DNA of 64,000 nucleotides from Saccharospirillum impatiens DSM 12546 (GTDB lineage Bacteria; Pseudomonadota; Gammaproteobacteria; Pseudomonadales; Natronospirillaceae). Shown here piece after piece: positions 16,153 through 24,434 of the stretch (the stretch's first letter is position 1; each line of letters opens with the position of its first letter). The notes beneath the pieces are model-generated. The model worked only from the letters and a program-made list of their open reading frames with translations. It searched no databases and had not been told where the DNA came from. The stretch lies in contig NZ_AUIH01000023.1 of assembly GCF_000423605.1 (NCBI RefSeq), forward strand, positions 1 through 64,000. Direction: 5' to 3'. A program made the position numbers and the translations under genes.

Positions 16153-17759
16153 TAAGCGTGTCCTGTATTGTGCATCCAGGGTTGAGTGGGAATTTCGATT
16201 AGAACGGGCCCGGTTGCCTCAGCGGCCTGATTCAACGCCTCGGCCAGTTGCGTCGGGCGTTCGCAACGCCGGTAGCCCAGAGAAAAGGCTTGGGCAAGGG
16301 CGCTGATGTCGGGTGCAACCAGATCGACGCCCAGGGCGTTAACGTCGCTGGCGGCCATGCTGCGGCGTATTTCGTCGTAACCGTTGTTGTTCCAGACGAT
16401 CACCGCAAGCGGTCGGCCCAGATCGCGTGCAGACCCCAGTTCACCGAGGGTGAATTGCAGGCCGCCATCGCCGACCAGTGCGACGACCAGCGCATCGGGT
16501 CGGGCCAGGGCCGCCCCCAAGGCGGCGGGCAATGCGTAGCCCAGGGTGCCGAAACCGGTCGCGGCGCTGAACCAGTGTCGCGGTCGGGGCATGGATACCC
16601 AGTAGTTGCCGGCGTAGGCCGGCCCGGTGGAGTCGCCGACGATGATGGCGTCCGGGAGTGTTTCGGTTAGCGTGCGCAGCAGTGGCAGGTGCGGTGCGAC
16701 GTCGGCCTGGTCGTGCAGCGCCAGCGCGTTGCGCACTTGCGAGGCCCGAGCAGCGCCCTGTCTGTCGACCGGGCCGCCGGGCAATTGTTCGTTGAGTGCC
16801 ACCAGCAGATTGGCGGCATCGGCCAGGATAGCCAGGTCAGCGCGTTGGTTCCGGCCGAGTTGCTGAGCGTCGATGTCTACCCGAATCAACCGGCCAGTTA
16901 ACGCAAAGCCGTCATCAAAGACCAGATCGTAATCGGTTTCCCCCAGTTCGGTGCCCACCGCCAGTATCACGTCGGCGCGAGCGGCCAGTTCCCGGCTGGC
17001 GGGCAGGCTGGCTGTGGCGCCTAAATCCAGAGGATGATCGCGGCCCAGGACACCCTTGGCGTTTATGGTGGTCAGCACCGGTGCATCGAGGCGTTCGATC
17101 AGGGCGCGCGCTGCCTCGGGCGCGTCTACGCAACCACCGCCCAGCAGTACCAGCGGTTGCTCGGCCGACGTTAGCCACTCTGCAGCCTGTCTGATGGCAG
17201 CCGGTGCTGGAGCTGGCGGGTAAATGCGTGCCGGTTGAATGCTTGTCTTTGGCGCGGGTTGGGCTAAAACATCCAGCGGAATCTCCAGGTGTACCGGCCC
17301 TGGCCGGGCGCTTTGGAATACAGCAAAGGCGCGCGCCACAGCTTCGGGCAATGCCGCCGGGTCCAGTATCGTCTGGCTGAAGACGCTTACCCCACTGAGA
17401 GTCGCTTGCTGGTTGGGCATTTCATGCAAGCGGCCTTGCCCGCGCCCCAGGGTGGCGCGCCGATTCACGCTGGAGATTACCAGCATGGGGACGGAGTCGG
17501 CCAGGGCTTGTCCCATAGCGGTGGCGATGTTGGTCATGCCCGGTCCGGTGATGATGAAACAGGCCGCGGGCCGGCCGCTGGCACGGGCATAGCCATCGGC
17601 CATAAAACCGGCGCCCTGTTCGTGGCGCGGAGTCTGATGGCGAATGGGGCTGTCGTTCAAGGCACGGTAGAGCTCCAGCGTGTGGACACCCGGAATGCCG
17701 AAAGCGGTATCGATGCCGTGCGCAGCAAGCAGGTCGAGCAGCAGACGAGCGCAAGTCAT
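16152..17759 (-). CDS. aruI: AruI-like 2-oxo-acid decarboxylase (TPP-dependent)
   Basis: A 535-residue ThDP enzyme of the acetolactate-synthase-like family. The catalytic Glu47 is in TPRHEQGAGFMADGYA, followed by a central TPP_M domain and the C-terminal cofactor motif GDGGLQFTLGELGSA, then NNNGYDEIRR. It resembles 5-guanidino-2-oxopentanoate decarboxylase (AruI), which acts after AruH in the arginine transaminase route. The adjacent AruH-like gene strengthens the call. It starts in an ATGA overlap with the HD gene. No 4-guanidinobutyraldehyde dehydrogenase or guanidinobutyrase is present here, so a substrate other than 2-oxoarginine is possible. Confidence 0.75.
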   Translation of the reverse strand: MTCARLLLDLLAAHGIDTAFGIPGVHTLELYRALNDSPIRHQTPRHEQGAGFMADGYARASGRPAACFIITGPGMTNIATAMGQALADSVPMLVISSVNRRATLGRGQGRLHEMPNQQATLSGVSVFSQTILDPAALPEAVARAFAVFQSARPGPVHLEIPLDVLAQPAPKTSIQPARIYPPAPAPAAIRQAAEWLTSAEQPLVLLGGGCVDAPEAARALIERLDAPVLTTINAKGVLGRDHPLDLGATASLPASRELAARADVILAVGTELGETDYDLVFDDGFALTGRLIRVDIDAQQLGRNQRADLAILADAANLLVALNEQLPGGPVDRQGAARASQVRNALALHDQADVAPHLPLLRTLTETLPDAIIVGDSTGPAYAGNYWVSMPRPRHWFSAATGFGTLGYALPAALGAALARPDALVVALVGDGGLQFTLGELGSARDLGRPLAVIVWNNNGYDEIRRSMAASDVNALGVDLVAPDISALAQAFSLGYRRCERPTQLAEALNQAAEATGPVLIEIPTQPWMHNTGHA

Positions 17760-18349
17760 GAGCGGTCGCCACCGTTGTTATCAGTCAGTTCGGGCAGACC
17801 GCCGAAGGGCGGGCGACCCAGGATGTTCTCAACCATGGGTAAAAAGGTCTCCAGGGGCAGGGTGTCGTAATCCGGATCAAAACTGCTCTGATCCCACTCA
17901 TCACAGAACCGGACGGTGCGGGCATAGGCCGGGTGCTCACGGTATTGTTCACGGGCCCGCGGGTCCTGACCGAAGAAATGCCGGTAGTGATACCCCTGAA
18001 ACAGTTCGTGGTGGCGAATCATCCAGGTATTCAACGGATCAATAAAAGGTTCCAGTATGGCGGCGGCGATGTCGGCGTGGTTGGCGGGGGACAGGTCGTC
18101 GCCAATGTCATGCAGCAGCGCACAGACCACCGTTTCTTCATCAGCACCGTCGCGCAAGGCACGGCTGGCGGTTTGCAGGCTGTGCTCGTAGCGATCCACC
18201 GGGTAACCGTGCGTATCGCCCGCTAGCCGGTGCAGGTGTTCGATGACTCGGCGAGGCGTGTCGGCCAAATAGTGCCGGAAGCGATCATCGATCAGTGCCC
18301 AGTCCTGCTGTTGGGCCTGTTCAAAGCGGGTGAAGCGGGCCTGTTTCAT
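17756..18349 (-). CDS. HD-domain protein, TmpB/PhnZ-like candidate diiron oxygenase
   Basis: A 197-residue single HD domain. The metal-ligand order is His56 (in YEHSLQTA), His80-Asp81 (LLHDIGDD), His91 (ANHADIA), His113/114 (IRHHELFQGYHY) and a late Asp in CDEWDQSSFDPDY (150-160). Tyr54-Glu55 just before the first ligand recall the lid residues of PhnZ-type oxygenases. In TmpA-TmpB pairs an HD diiron oxygenase cleaves the product of a BBOX-like hydroxylase. Here the gene likewise follows a BBOX-like gene with a 4-bp overlap and precedes aruI with another. Oxygenase rather than phosphohydrolase activity is inference from residues and context. Confidence 0.65.
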   Translation of the reverse strand: MKQARFTRFEQAQQQDWALIDDRFRHYLADTPRRVIEHLHRLAGDTHGYPVDRYEHSLQTASRALRDGADEETVVCALLHDIGDDLSPANHADIAAAILEPFIDPLNTWMIRHHELFQGYHYRHFFGQDPRAREQYREHPAYARTVRFCDEWDQSSFDPDYDTLPLETFLPMVENILGRPPFGGLPELTDNNGGDRS

Positions 18350-19479
18350 GTATGGCTCTCCGGTAGGTGAGTGCTCAGTTGGCGTTTCAGGACGCGTCGC
18401 CGACTGGTGGTGCTGTCCCGGTCGACATAACCCTGACGCAGGTGGCGGATGCCACCGTCGAGCTGGAAGGCCTTACGGCCGTGCAGCAGGCGGTAATTGT
18501 CCATGATCAGCATCTGACCGGGCGCCAATTTCAAATTGACGGTCAATTCCGGGCTGGTGACGAGGCGGTAGAAAGCCTGACGAGCGGCGTAGAAAGTGTC
18601 CAGTTCATCGGGAGCCAGGGCCGGAACGCGTTCGGTGCGATTGGAATAGCGCACGCGCACTGGCGTCCCGTGGCTGTCCAGTTCGATGAGCGGTCCTTCA
18701 CTTTCCAGAAACGTGGTTTCGTCCTGGTAACGGAAGCCGGGCCAGACCCGGGTCAGGCACTGGAAGGCGCTCGGGTCGGAGGTTTTCAGCCGCTCAGCGG
18801 CCATGAAGCCATCGGCCAGAGTGCTGTCGCCACTGTCGGCGGCGTTGCTCAGGCAGTGTAACCAGATATAGCCGGGAATGGGATCGCGGTAGGGGTTATC
18901 GGTGTGCGGTTCCAGACCACGCTGGGTCATGGTGAGGTCGTAGGCGTCTGCGACCGACTTAACATCGGCAATGCCGCCCCAGTTGGTGCGACGCAGCGGG
19001 CCGATCCGGTCGATCAGCGGCTGCATGCCGTCTTCTTCGGTAGGCACACCGTCGACCAGTACAAAGCCGAAGCGGTGCAACTGATCGAGCAATCCGAGCA
19101 AGGCGGCATCGTTGGCCAGAGCGTCAGCGAAACCGGCACGCGGCACGCTTGCCAGGCTGGCGTCCCAGAGTAGCCGGTCGGCGTCGGCATTGGCCGGTTC
19201 CTCGTTGGTCAGGTCGTCCAGCTCATACCGGGTTTGCGTGCCATCGCTGAAGCGAAGTTCAACCTGGTCCCCGACCCGATCGGCACCGGTTAGCGTAAGG
19301 TCCAGGGGCAGCTCAGCCGCTTCGATCAACCGCTGGCCGGTGCGTGGGTCCAGGGTGTTGGCGTCAGGTGCGCGCTCACGTAACCAGAGGGCCGCGAATT
19401 CACGCTGCACGCCATCGGTATCGAGGATCAGACGTCGTTGGTCGGCGGACATTCGAACCTGAGCTTTGGCAGTCGTCAT
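18346..19479 (-). CDS. BBOX/TmpA-like Fe(II)/2-oxoglutarate dioxygenase
   Basis: A 377-residue TauD-superfamily enzyme with the two-domain gamma-butyrobetaine-hydroxylase layout: a DUF971-like N-terminal domain (residues 12-95, with LWLRERAPDANTLDP) and a catalytic domain. Iron ligands are His192 and Asp194 (EPHTDNPY) and His333 (RLLHGRKAF); the 2OG-binding arginine is in the IRHLRQGY segment. The cysteines that bind zinc in animal BBOX (CxCxxC) are absent. It is the first gene of the operon and is coupled to the HD gene by a 4-bp overlap. A trimethylammonium substrate is likely by family; trimethylaminoethylphosphonate, trimethyllysine or a derivative are candidates. Confidence 0.75.
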   Translation of the reverse strand: MTTAKAQVRMSADQRRLILDTDGVQREFAALWLRERAPDANTLDPRTGQRLIEAAELPLDLTLTGADRVGDQVELRFSDGTQTRYELDDLTNEEPANADADRLLWDASLASVPRAGFADALANDAALLGLLDQLHRFGFVLVDGVPTEEDGMQPLIDRIGPLRRTNWGGIADVKSVADAYDLTMTQRGLEPHTDNPYRDPIPGYIWLHCLSNAADSGDSTLADGFMAAERLKTSDPSAFQCLTRVWPGFRYQDETTFLESEGPLIELDSHGTPVRVRYSNRTERVPALAPDELDTFYAARQAFYRLVTSPELTVNLKLAPGQMLIMDNYRLLHGRKAFQLDGGIRHLRQGYVDRDSTTSRRRVLKRQLSTHLPESHT

Positions 19480-19627
19480 GCGGTTTCTCCGGCTTTGGCC
19501 TGTGTTGGTGGGTACCTGTGAACCGGGCTGGCCGGGGTGAATCCGGTCGGCCGTTCGTTACGGGTTTTTTACAGTACCTCCCGCGAGGTGTTAGCATTTG
19601 ATTAAATTAGCCACATGGTTGATAAAA

Positions 19628-20635
19628 ATGGACGCAGCGGACAATGACGCCTGGCCGTACCCCAGACCGGATTCGCCCCCAATCCTGTCACCGGTCGAGG
19701 CGGAACATACTCTGGATGTCTGGCTGGTGCCCAAATTCTCCATGCTGACGCTGACTTGCTTGCTGGAACCTTTGCGGGTTGCCAACCGCTTCGGCCGGGA
19801 TCTGTTTGCCTGGCGACTGCTGTCGGCTAATGGTGAAGACGTGGTCGCCAGCAACGGGGTGCGCATTGATGTCGACGCCAGCCTCGACAGTGTCTCCGAC
19901 AATGCCCAGTTGATGGTTGTCGCTTCCTACGAACCCGAAGCGACGATAACCAGTTGGGAGCGGGCGGTGTTACGCCGGGTCGCGGCGCACGGCGGCTGGC
20001 TGGGTGGAGTTGATACCGCCCCCTTCATTCTGGCGCGCTCCGGCGTGCTTGAAGGGTATCCCGTGGCCATGCACTGGGAGAGTGTGCCCGCCTTTCGCCA
20101 TGAGTTTCCGCAACTGCAAGTCAGCCAGGCGCGCTTCGAGCTGGATGATGTGCGTCTGACGGGCACGGGCGGCGCCGCCAGTATCGACATGATGCTCACC
20201 TGGATTGAACGCGCCTATGGCCCGGCGCTGGCCAATGCGATCGGCCTCCAATTGATCCACAAACGTGCCCGCGACGAGCCGGTGCTGACCCAGGGGCATC
20301 GCAGCCCGCATCTGCCGCGCACGGTGGTTCGGGCTCTGGCCATCATGGAGGCGAATGTGTCGCCAACCCTGGCGATCCCCGAAGTCTGCCGGATTGTGGG
20401 TCAATCCCAGCGTCAGTTGGCACGCCTGTTCATGACGCATTTCGGTGAGACACCGAAACAGTGCTACCTGGGTATGCGTTTGGATGAGGCGCATCGCATT
20501 CTGGCGGACAGTCGCTGCTGGGTCACCCAGGCAGCACAAAGCACCGGTTTCACTCATCTGGCCCATTTTTCACGCGCCTATCGCCAGCGTTTCGGCGAGT
20601 CGCCCAGCGTGACCGCCGAGCGCGGTAGCCAGTAA
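19628..20635 (+). CDS. GlxA-type AraC-family regulator (DJ-1/PfpI + HTH)
   Basis: A 335-residue regulator with a class I glutamine-amidotransferase-like (DJ-1/PfpI) ligand domain (residues about 20-200, beginning HTLDVWLVPKFSMLTL) and a C-terminal AraC double HTH (residues about 230-330). This is the subfamily of GbdR, CdhR and Pseudomonas ArgR, which respond to glycine betaine, carnitine and arginine. It is divergent from the BBOX-like operon (149 bp apart) and is its most likely activator. ATG 19628 is preferred to the TTG at 19598, though neither has a strong Shine-Dalgarno site. It converges on the second BBOX gene, ending nine bases from that gene's stop. Confidence 0.85.
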   Translation: MDAADNDAWPYPRPDSPPILSPVEAEHTLDVWLVPKFSMLTLTCLLEPLRVANRFGRDLFAWRLLSANGEDVVASNGVRIDVDASLDSVSDNAQLMVVASYEPEATITSWERAVLRRVAAHGGWLGGVDTAPFILARSGVLEGYPVAMHWESVPAFRHEFPQLQVSQARFELDDVRLTGTGGAASIDMMLTWIERAYGPALANAIGLQLIHKRARDEPVLTQGHRSPHLPRTVVRALAIMEANVSPTLAIPEVCRIVGQSQRQLARLFMTHFGETPKQCYLGMRLDEAHRILADSRCWVTQAAQSTGFTHLAHFSRAYRQRFGESPSVTAERGSQ

Positions 20636-20644
20636 TGCCGCCGT

Positions 20645-21883
20645 TTAACCGGCGTTTTCAACCCGTCGCTGACGATCGGCCCGCAACAGCATCCGGTAGC
20701 GTGAGCGTGCTTCGTCCCGCTCGAGGTAGCAACCCTGTAGCCAACGCCGACCGGCACTGCCCTCGAAGGCATCGCGGGCATGCAGCAGCCGACGGTTGTC
20801 AAAGATGACCAGGTCACCGGGGCGGTAGCTGAAACGCATCGCAAAGGCCGGGTCACGCAACAGGCGCTGCAAGGTCATCAGGGCGTCGTAGGCGGGTTCG
20901 ACATTATCGAAGTTGGTCTGTAGTGGCCCGCGCAGAAAATCAGCGATGCGCACTTCCAGCAGTTCTCCATCGTCGTCCAGCCGGATGATGGGCGCGTGCC
21001 AGACATAGTCACTGGTGCGTGACGTGTTGGCGAAACACCAGCGCTGACGGGTCAGTGTCTCATAGGTGCGGGGATGTTTAGCGCGCAACGCCTCAGCGAT
21101 GGCGAAGCCGTCCATCATGATCGCTTCGCCAGCCTCGACGCTGTTTTCAAGGCAATGCAGTAACTGCAGGCCCGGCTGATATTCTCGCGTCGGCAGATCA
21201 ACGTGGGGGGGCAACGCGATGGCGGTGTAGGCGTTGGAATCCGGGTCCGGCTTGGCGCGTACATCGAACAGTTGGCCGAAGTTGGTCGGGCGGATGGGCC
21301 CAATTCGCTCAGCGATGTCCGCCAGAGAGCCGGACTCAGTGGGCAGGCCGCGCAACCTGACCAGCCCCTTGCCGAGCAGGCTTTCCAGAGCAGGCTTGAG
21401 GAGGGTAGCCTCGGCTTCGTCGCCGGGCGCAGTGGCGAGCAGGCCGCTGGCATCCAGTGAGTCAGGCGAGGTGTCCGACCCACCCTGCCAGATCGTGACG
21501 GGCACCAGAGGGCCCTCCTGGCTATGGCCATTGGAGTAGTCGTGAGCACGCAGCCAGCCGGGGTGGAAACGCAGGCTAAGGCCTTCCGGCGCAAACCGGA
21601 CGCACAGAGCACCACTGTCGTCGACAGTGGCGTTGTCGATCTCCGGCCAGGCATCGAGACTGGACAAGTCCAGAATGCGTTCGCGTGTCGCCGGGTTGAC
21701 GGTAGAGTCGTCACCGGCGTTCTCGCGCAGCCAGACGCTGTGCAGATTGCTGACTCGGCCGTCACTCCAGTGGAGGGTCACCTGCCGGAGGCTATGGTGT
21801 ACTTCAACCAGGTGTGCCTCGATGGGCCAGGCGTCGTAGTCGGGAGTGGCGGGTAATTCGGTGGTGGTTCGGCACTGGCTCAT
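20645..21883 (-). CDS. Gamma-butyrobetaine hydroxylase-like dioxygenase
   Basis: A 412-residue BBOX-family Fe(II)/2OG dioxygenase. The N-terminal DUF971-like domain contains SVWLRENAGDDSTVNP. The catalytic domain has His227-x-Asp229 (PPHVDLPT), a distal His in RRLLHARDAF and a following RRWLQGCY. It probably makes L-carnitine from gamma-butyrobetaine, feeding the carnitine genes just upstream in the window. ATG 21883 has GGAGG ten bases before it, so the longer 21931 frame is rejected. Like its paralogue at 18346-19479 it lacks the CxCxxC zinc cluster of animal BBOX. It is a single-gene unit with 107 bp upstream before the CdhR-like gene. Confidence 0.8.
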   Translation of the reverse strand: MSQCRTTTELPATPDYDAWPIEAHLVEVHHSLRQVTLHWSDGRVSNLHSVWLRENAGDDSTVNPATRERILDLSSLDAWPEIDNATVDDSGALCVRFAPEGLSLRFHPGWLRAHDYSNGHSQEGPLVPVTIWQGGSDTSPDSLDASGLLATAPGDEAEATLLKPALESLLGKGLVRLRGLPTESGSLADIAERIGPIRPTNFGQLFDVRAKPDPDSNAYTAIALPPHVDLPTREYQPGLQLLHCLENSVEAGEAIMMDGFAIAEALRAKHPRTYETLTRQRWCFANTSRTSDYVWHAPIIRLDDDGELLEVRIADFLRGPLQTNFDNVEPAYDALMTLQRLLRDPAFAMRFSYRPGDLVIFDNRRLLHARDAFEGSAGRRWLQGCYLERDEARSRYRMLLRADRQRRVENAG

Positions 21884-21990
21884 TGTGGCCTCCTCTAGCC
21901 TGGGCGATTCAGTGCAGCATGACGCCTTCACCAGGCGTCTGTACGACCCCGGTCGACACCCAGTATGCCCAATTCGACAACCGGCTGAGT

Positions 21991-22950
21991 TCAGTAAGCG
22001 TCCTGGCGACGCAGTCGGCTTGGGGTCAGGTCGTAACGACGACGAAAAGCGCGGGTGAACGTTGAAGAAGAAGCAAAGCCACAGGCCAGAGCGATGTCCA
22101 GTACCGGTTGGTCTGTTGCCAGCAACAAGCGATGCCCGTGTTCAAGACGCAGTTGCTGGTAGTGATCGCGAGGGGAGCAGCCGAGGTGCCGGGCGCAAAG
22201 CCGTTCAAGGTGGCGCCAGGACAATCCGGCCCGGCCTGCCAGCTCGCGCAGGGACAAAGGGTGTTCCAGGTTCCTTTCCATCAGTGCCAGCGCGCGCTTG
22301 AGGCCGGGGTCGGTCGGTCGTGCTGGCGCTCGCTGGCGGCTTGCCGGCAAGCGTTCCCGGCCATGCATCAGTTGATCACGAACCTGGTTGGCGAGGTCGT
22401 CACCCTGGCGCCGACGCACGAGCGCCAGGGCCATGTCGATGGCCGAGCTGCCGCCGGCGCACGAAAACCCGGCCGACGTTACCTCGAACAGGGATTCGAC
22501 GGCGTCTACCTCGGGGTAACAGCGCCGGAATTCGGGCAGGCTTTCCCAGTGGAGGGTGGCGGTCTGGCCACTCAGCAAGCCTGCCTGTGCCAGTATGAAA
22601 CACCCCGTATCCATGCCGCCCAGTGCGCACCCCTGGCGTGCACGTTCGCGCAGCCAGTCCAGCAGGATCGGACGAAAGGCTTGTTCGGGCGCGAAGCTGG
22701 AGCAAACGGCGAGCGAGGAGCAGGCCGGCGCCTTCGCGATGCTGGTGTCGACGCCCAGTGGCATGCCATTACTGGCCGTCACCGGCTGGCCATCCTCGCT
22801 GATCAGCGTCCAGTGGAATAACGCACGTCCAGCCAGGCGGTTGGCGATGCGCAGCGGTTCGATCGCCGAAAACAGCGCCACCATAGCAAAGCGCGGCACC
22901 AGCAACAGACCGATGTGTTCAGGGGTTTCGCCGGGCGAATCAAGTCTCAT
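21991..22950 (-). CDS. cdhR: CdhR-like carnitine-responsive AraC/GlxA regulator
   Basis: About 319 residues: a DJ-1/PfpI-like ligand domain (IGLLLVPRFAMVALFSAIEP near the start) and a C-terminal AraC HTH pair (residues about 215-315, ending FTRAFRRRYDLTPSRLR). Position, directly downstream of the carnitine dehydrogenase, thioesterase and BKACE genes, plus subfamily, point to CdhR, the activator of carnitine catabolism in Pseudomonas. The open frame extends to a TTG at 22998. I give the first ATG, but the start is uncertain because neither codon has a clear ribosome-binding site. Confidence 0.75.
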   Translation of the reverse strand: MRLDSPGETPEHIGLLLVPRFAMVALFSAIEPLRIANRLAGRALFHWTLISEDGQPVTASNGMPLGVDTSIAKAPACSSLAVCSSFAPEQAFRPILLDWLRERARQGCALGGMDTGCFILAQAGLLSGQTATLHWESLPEFRRCYPEVDAVESLFEVTSAGFSCAGGSSAIDMALALVRRRQGDDLANQVRDQLMHGRERLPASRQRAPARPTDPGLKRALALMERNLEHPLSLRELAGRAGLSWRHLERLCARHLGCSPRDHYQQLRLEHGHRLLLATDQPVLDIALACGFASSSTFTRAFRRRYDLTPSRLRRQDAY

Positions 22951-23022
22951 GCCAGGGTGAGCCGGGGTTCGAATCAGCGACTTATTGTAGAGCGCCAACG
23001 GGGCTTTGCAATCGCTCGGCGC

Positions 23023-23478
23023 TTAACGACGGATCCCTACGCGTCTTCCAGCGAAGTCCGGCCAGTGCGCAGGCGATGGCCGGGGCAAGGCGTCGATTGC
23101 TTGCGCCACGTCGGCCGGAAAAGTAGCCGGGCGAACGGTTGTGGTATCTATCCCCATCAACATTTGCTCGCTGGTGGCCAGGCGTTCACCCCCGGCATTG
23201 AACAGTTCGAAACCGGCGTGCAGGCGCTTGGCGTCCTGGTCAAGCAGCACGAACCCGACCCGCAACGCCTCGCCCTGATGCGCTTCGCGCTGGTAGCACA
23301 GGTGGGTTTCCAGCGTGTAAAGCGTGTGGCCGAGCCGTTGCCTTCCTTCGGCATCGAGACCGATGTGGTCCATTAGCGCGTCCGCCGCCAGCGAGAAAAG
23401 CCGGGCGTATTCGGCATCGTTCATGTGGCCATTGTAATCGACCCAGGCCGGATCAACCCGGGTTTCAAGCAGGATCAT
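23023..23478 (-). CDS. cdhB: Hotdog thioesterase of the carnitine operon
   Basis: A 151-residue 4HBT-type hotdog protein with VDYNGHMNDAEYARLF (Asp in a DxNGHM motif at about residue 14-19) near the N-terminus, the signature of YbgC/FcbC-like acyl-CoA thioesterases. In the carnitine pathway this position is filled by the betainyl-CoA thioesterase that releases glycine betaine. It starts one base inside the stop of cdhA (TGATG), so the two are translationally coupled. The symbol follows Pseudomonas usage and is inferred from context. Confidence 0.75.
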   Translation of the reverse strand: MILLETRVDPAWVDYNGHMNDAEYARLFSLAADALMDHIGLDAEGRQRLGHTLYTLETHLCYQREAHQGEALRVGFVLLDQDAKRLHAGFELFNAGGERLATSEQMLMGIDTTTVRPATFPADVAQAIDALPRPSPAHWPDFAGRRVGIRR

Positions 23479-24434
23479 CAGATGCGCCCCTTCAGGCCTT
23501 CGGCTTCGGGCCAGTACTTGTGCACCAGGTCGAGCAACTCCACCAGGAAGTCATCACGGCGCCGGTCCAGCTCCCCGACGGTTCGTCCTGCGGCCTGGTG
23601 TTCGCAGCCCGTTACTACCCGGTCGATCAGTTCGTCGGTCAGTTCGGGGGCCTTCAAACGGGTCCAGGGCAGTTTCAGTGCCGGCCCGAATTGTTCCAGC
23701 ATATGGCGCATGCCGGGCTCGCCTCCCGCGAGGTGAAAGGTCAGGAACGTGCCCATCAACGACCAGCGCAGGCCGCAACCATAAATGACCGCAGCGTCAA
23801 TTTCTTCGGTTGTGGCCACACCGTCATTAACCAGATGCAGCGCTTCGCGCCACAGTGCTTCCATCAGCCGATCGGCAATGTGACCCTCTATTTCGCGCCG
23901 AACCACCAGCGGGCGCATGCCCAACTCCTGATAGAGCGTCCGTGCGCGTTCGGTCTGCTCCGGTTCCGTCGCCGAGCTGCCAACCAGCTCGACCAGCGGC
24001 AGCAAATAGACGGGATTGAAGGGGTGGGCAACGATGACCCGCGCCGGTGCCTGGCTGCAGTCACGTTGCAGATCCGTCGGCTTGAAGCCCGAGGTGGACG
24101 AACCGATGATGACATCAAGTCCGGCGGCCGCATCCAGCTGGGACAGGATGTCTTGTTTGAGTGGCAGGCGCTCGGGTACGTTCTCCTGCACCAGGTCGGC
24201 CCCCTCGACAGCGGCTTCGACGCTGTCGGTAAACTTCAGCCGGTCGCGGCGGGCGCCTGTGGCCAGGCCCTGGCGGGTCAGCGATTCCCAGGCATTGTCG
24301 ATGAACGCCCGGGTACGAGCCGGAGCGTCGGGATCCGGGTCGAACGCGGTCACGCTCCAGCCGCGAGCCAGAGCCCGGGCGATCCAGCCGTTGCCGATGA
24401 CCCCGGTGCCGATGATGGCCAGATGTCGGCTCAT
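23478..24434 (-). CDS. cdhA: L-carnitine dehydrogenase
   Basis: A 318-residue 3-hydroxyacyl-CoA-dehydrogenase-type enzyme. The N-terminal Rossmann motif [15 protein letters not shown] lies at 7-21, the catalytic serine/asparagine region contains [13 protein letters not shown], and the HPFNP motif ([11 protein letters not shown]) is diagnostic. A C-terminal all-helical domain carries a [11 protein letters not shown] segment. It oxidises L-carnitine to 3-dehydrocarnitine with NAD. It overlaps the BKACE gene by four bases (ATGA) and the thioesterase by one, giving the expected three-enzyme carnitine operon. Confidence 0.88.
   Translation of the reverse strand: MSRHLAIIGTGVIGNGWIARALARGWSVTAFDPDPDAPARTRAFIDNAWESLTRQGLATGARRDRLKFTDSVEAAVEGADLVQENVPERLPLKQDILSQLDAAAGLDVIIGSSTSGFKPTDLQRDCSQAPARVIVAHPFNPVYLLPLVELVGSSATEPEQTERARTLYQELGMRPLVVRREIEGHIADRLMEALWREALHLVNDGVATTEEIDAAVIYGCGLRWSLMGTFLTFHLAGGEPGMRHMLEQFGPALKLPWTRLKAPELTDELIDRVVTGCEHQAAGRTVGELDRRRDDFLVELLDLVHKYWPEAEGLKGRI

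Noticed and set aside
18346-19479. Calling the first BBOX-like gene tmpA outright
   Set aside because: The HD partner supports it, but the AruHI-importer context points elsewhere and no phosphonate gene is present; the substrate is left open.
21115-21765. A 216-residue minus-strand open frame
   Set aside because: It is the alternative frame of the BBOX gene at 20645-21883, with Ser/Cys/Arg-rich nonsense composition.
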